This document shows positions 61,851 to 64,000 of a stretch of 64,000 bases of DNA, piece by piece. Source of the DNA: Desertimonas sp963772825 (lineage in GTDB: Bacteria > Actinomycetota > Acidimicrobiia > Acidimicrobiales > Ilumatobacteraceae); NCBI GenBank assembly GCA_963772825.1, contig CAVYYX010000021.1:1-64000 (forward strand), in the 5' to 3' direction. Each line of letters begins with the position of its first letter. The first letter of the stretch is position 1. The notes beneath the pieces are model-generated. The model was not told the DNA's origin, searched no databases, and saw only the letters and a list, made by a program, of their open reading frames with translations. A program made the position numbers and the translations under genes.

Positions 61851-62966
61851 ATGCGTGTGGGCGTGAACCTGTTGTGGTGCCGGCCGGGCCGGGTCGGTGG
61901 GTCGGAGGAATACCTCGCCCGCCAGCTCGTCGGGCTAGCGGCGGTCGCTCCCGAGGTCTGCGCCCGCCTCGTCGTTCCCCCCGGATTCGCCGCTGCCCAC
62001 CCGGAGCTCGACGATCGGTTCGAGCTGGTCGACGGCGGCGCGATGACGAGCTACCGGGGCGTCCGCCTGCTCGCCGAGTCGCTGATGGGTGGCCGGGCAC
62101 TCGCCGACCTCGACGTCGTCCACCATGCCGGCGGCACCCTCCCGCTGCGCCGCGGAACCCTCCCGACGCTGCTCACGGTCCACGACGTGCAGTACCTCGC
62201 CTACCCACAGCACTTCTCGTTCGCCCGTCGCACCTACCTCGGTCGCCGCCTGCCACCATCGGTCGCCGGCGCGACGGCGATCGCCGTGCCCAGCGGGTTC
62301 GTCGCGTCCACGCTGATCGATGCGTTCGAGGTCGACCCGGCGCGGATCGTCATCGTTCCCCACGGCTACGACCCGCCGGCGCGGTCATCGCTGCCGCCTG
62401 CCCACGAGCTGCGGCGGCGCTACAACCTCGGTGATCGCCGCGTGCTCGTGTACCCGGCGATCACCCATCCGCACAAGGGTCACCGGCTACTCGTCGGGTT
62501 GCTCGCCGGACGATGGACCGACCCCGACATCGTGCTCGTCCTGCTGGGCGTCGCCGGCGCTGCCGACGACACCGTGTCGGCGGCCATCGCCGAGTTCGGC
62601 GTCGAAGATCGGGTCGTGCGTCCTGGGCGGGTTCCGGCCGCCGATCGCGACGGTCTGATCGCCCTCGCCGAGGCGCTCGTGTTCCCTTCTGAGTACGAGG
62701 GCTTCGGCGCGCCCGTGCTCGAAGCGATGGCCCTCGGCACACCTGTGGTGTGCAGCGACCGTGGCGCCCTGCCAGAGGTTGCCGGCGACGCCGCGGTCGT
62801 CCTCCCGCTCACCACCGACGCCTGGTCTGGAGCGCTCACCACGGTCGGCGCCACCCGTGACGAGCTGGTGGCCCGCGGCCTCGAGCGGGCGAAGCGGTTC
62901 ACCGTCGACGCGTCAGGTACAGCGCTGGCTGCGGCCTACCGACTCGCCTCGGGCACGGTGGTGTGA
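61851..62966 (+). CDS. Glycosyltransferase family 4
   Basis: A 371-residue GT-B transferase from ATG 61,851 (a further ATG at 61,842 adds three residues). The N-domain has VGVNLLWCRPGRVGGSEEYL and the C-domain has VLVYPAITHPHKGH and the donor-binding SEYEGFGAPVLEAMALGTPV with the conserved glutamates. It resembles mannosyl- or rhamnosyltransferases of surface polysaccharides. Its stop overlaps the ATG of the next glycosyltransferase gene. Confidence 0.88.
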   Translation: MRVGVNLLWCRPGRVGGSEEYLARQLVGLAAVAPEVCARLVVPPGFAAAHPELDDRFELVDGGAMTSYRGVRLLAESLMGGRALADLDVVHHAGGTLPLRRGTLPTLLTVHDVQYLAYPQHFSFARRTYLGRRLPPSVAGATAIAVPSGFVASTLIDAFEVDPARIVIVPHGYDPPARSSLPPAHELRRRYNLGDRRVLVYPAITHPHKGHRLLVGLLAGRWTDPDIVLVLLGVAGAADDTVSAAIAEFGVEDRVVRPGRVPAADRDGLIALAEALVFPSEYEGFGAPVLEAMALGTPVVCSDRGALPEVAGDAAVVLPLTTDAWSGALTTVGATRDELVARGLERAKRFTVDASGTALAAAYRLASGTVV

Positions 62967-64000
62967 TGCGACTCGTGGTGCTGTGCCCGCACTTCGCGCC
63001 CGACACCGCGCCGACCGGGCGGCGTGATGACCCGGATCGTCGAGGAGCTGGCCGCTCGCGGTCATCGGGTCGACGTCGTCACGGCGCTTCCGTGGTACCG
63101 CCACCACCGTGTCGAGCCTGGGTGGCACACCACCGTGGCTCGCCGGAAGTCCACGGCGTGGGGGTCGATCACGAGGGTCAATCCGTTCCCGGGCGACGAC
63201 AAGGGCAACCTGGCCCGCCGGGCGATCGGCTTTGCCGGGTTCTCGGCGCTGGCCCTCGGAGGGGGCCTCGCCGCCGCAGGATGGCTGCGCCGTGCCGACG
63301 CCGTCATCGCCATGTCGCCACCGCTGACGATGGGTGTCACCGGCCGGCTCGTCGCCTGGGCCCACCGTTGCCCGCTCGTGTTCAACATCCAAGACGTGTT
63401 CCCGGACGCCGCCGTCGGCCACCGGGGCGGTCACCAACCCGGCCCTCATCGCCGCGGCGTCGTGGCTGGAGCGGATCAGCTATCGGATCGCCGACGCCGT
63501 CACGGTGCTGTCCGACGACCTCGCCGACAACGTCGCCGGCAAACTCCCCACCGGTCAGCGGTCCAAGGTGCGGATGATCCCGAACTTCGTCGATACCGCC
63601 GAGATCCGCCCGGGCGGGCGGATGACGCGTTATCGCCAAGAGCTGGGGATCGGCGCGGAGCCCGTCGTGCTCTACGCCGGCAACATCGGCTTCTCGCAGT
63701 CGCTCGAACTGATCGTCGCCGCTGCCCGCCAGCTTCCCGACGTCACGTTCCTGGTCAACGGTGACGGGTCGACGCGCCGCGAGCTCGAGGCCGCCGCAGC
63801 CGGCGTGAGGAACGTCCGGTTCGGAGACTTCCAGCCGGCCGACCGGCTCAGCGAGCTCCTCGCCACCGGCGACCTCCACGTCGTGCCGCTGCGGCGCGGT
63901 CTCGCCGGCGTCAGTGTGCCGTCGAAGACCTACTCGATCCTTGCCGCCGGACGGCCCGTGCTCGCGGCCATCGATCCGGGGACGGCGATCCCGCGCCTGC
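62966..64000 (+). CDS. Glycosyltransferase family 4, WbuB-like, cut by window end (two frameshifts)
   Basis: Starts MRLVVLCPHFAPDTAPTG; an extra G near 63,020 shifts to RIVEELAARGHRVDVVTALP and GWLRRADAVIAMSPPLTMGV; another extra G near 63,416 shifts to ISYRIADAVTVLSDDLADNV and VRMIPNFVDTAEIRP, VVLYAGNIGFSQSLELIVAA and GVSVPSKTYSILAAGRPVLA. The order and motifs match WbuB/FucNAc-transferase-like enzymes with a C-terminal nucleotide-sugar site. The last tens of residues lie beyond the window. Confidence 0.85.

Overview
The window is very GC-rich with third-position G/C codon preference. Most reading frames look actinobacterial: actinobacterial-type DapD, an LpdA-type flavoprotein, a stand-alone LigD polymerase module, a LytR-CpsA-Psr protein and fused Liv permeases. 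From about 10.2 kb onward I would place it near the Acidimicrobiia (Ilumatobacter-like), by gene style only. The first 10 kb (SigE-type sigma factor, MmyB-type regulator, TolB-like lipoproteins, many gene fragments) looks more like Nocardioidaceae-type sequence. The two parts may meet at an assembly or recombination joint near 10.05-10.22 kb.

Layout. 0-10 kb: small genes and fragments (hemerythrin-like protein, sugar O-acetyltransferase, truncated MmyB regulator abutting a TrmO fragment, metallopeptidase, Rieske protein, thioesterase, sigma factor with a partner membrane protein, two beta-propeller proteins). 10.2-30.4 kb: an all-plus-strand block of very large uncharacterised proteins, here called A (carboxypeptidase-regulatory-like start, DUF6603-like end), B, C and D. 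They are chained by GTGA-type stop/start overlaps. A 5.7-kb piece (end of A, all of B, start of C) occurs twice in tandem. The order is A-B-C(truncated)::A(fragment)-B-C-D, with an out-of-frame joint at 19,302/19,303. 30.4-36 kb: exporter, class II aldolase, secreted and membrane proteins, LigD polymerase, flavin-dependent dehydrogenase/monooxygenase. 36-43 kb: a minus-strand Liv ABC transporter operon that runs into an alpha/beta hydrolase and a zinc alcohol dehydrogenase. 43-53 kb: housekeeping (dapD, lysS, lpdA-like, a two-component pair, biotin-dependent carboxylase, birA). 53-64 kb: envelope sugar genes (LCP protein, rmlA-rmlC-rmlB-rmlD, patatin-like lipase, uracil-DNA glycosylase-like protein, GDP-fucose synthase-like epimerase, two glycosyltransferases, the last cut by the window end).

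Quality warning. Single-base frameshifts are scattered through the window, including genes that should be essential (dapD) and clean family members (livF, glycosyltransferase). I read most as sequencing or consensus errors. Coordinates of broken genes therefore span the whole restored gene, and approximate shift positions are given. Between the two copies of gene A most differences fall on third codon positions of the restored frames, so both copies were evolving as protein-coding sequence.

Several families of palindromic intergenic repeats occur between genes (30.4, 33.7/44.2, 45.8/57.4 and 47.3 kb). A palindrome built from TGTCCGC/GCGGACA half-sites lies upstream of both the Liv operon and the flavin-dependent dehydrogenase gene. 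I found no tRNA, rRNA, CRISPR array or insertion sequence.
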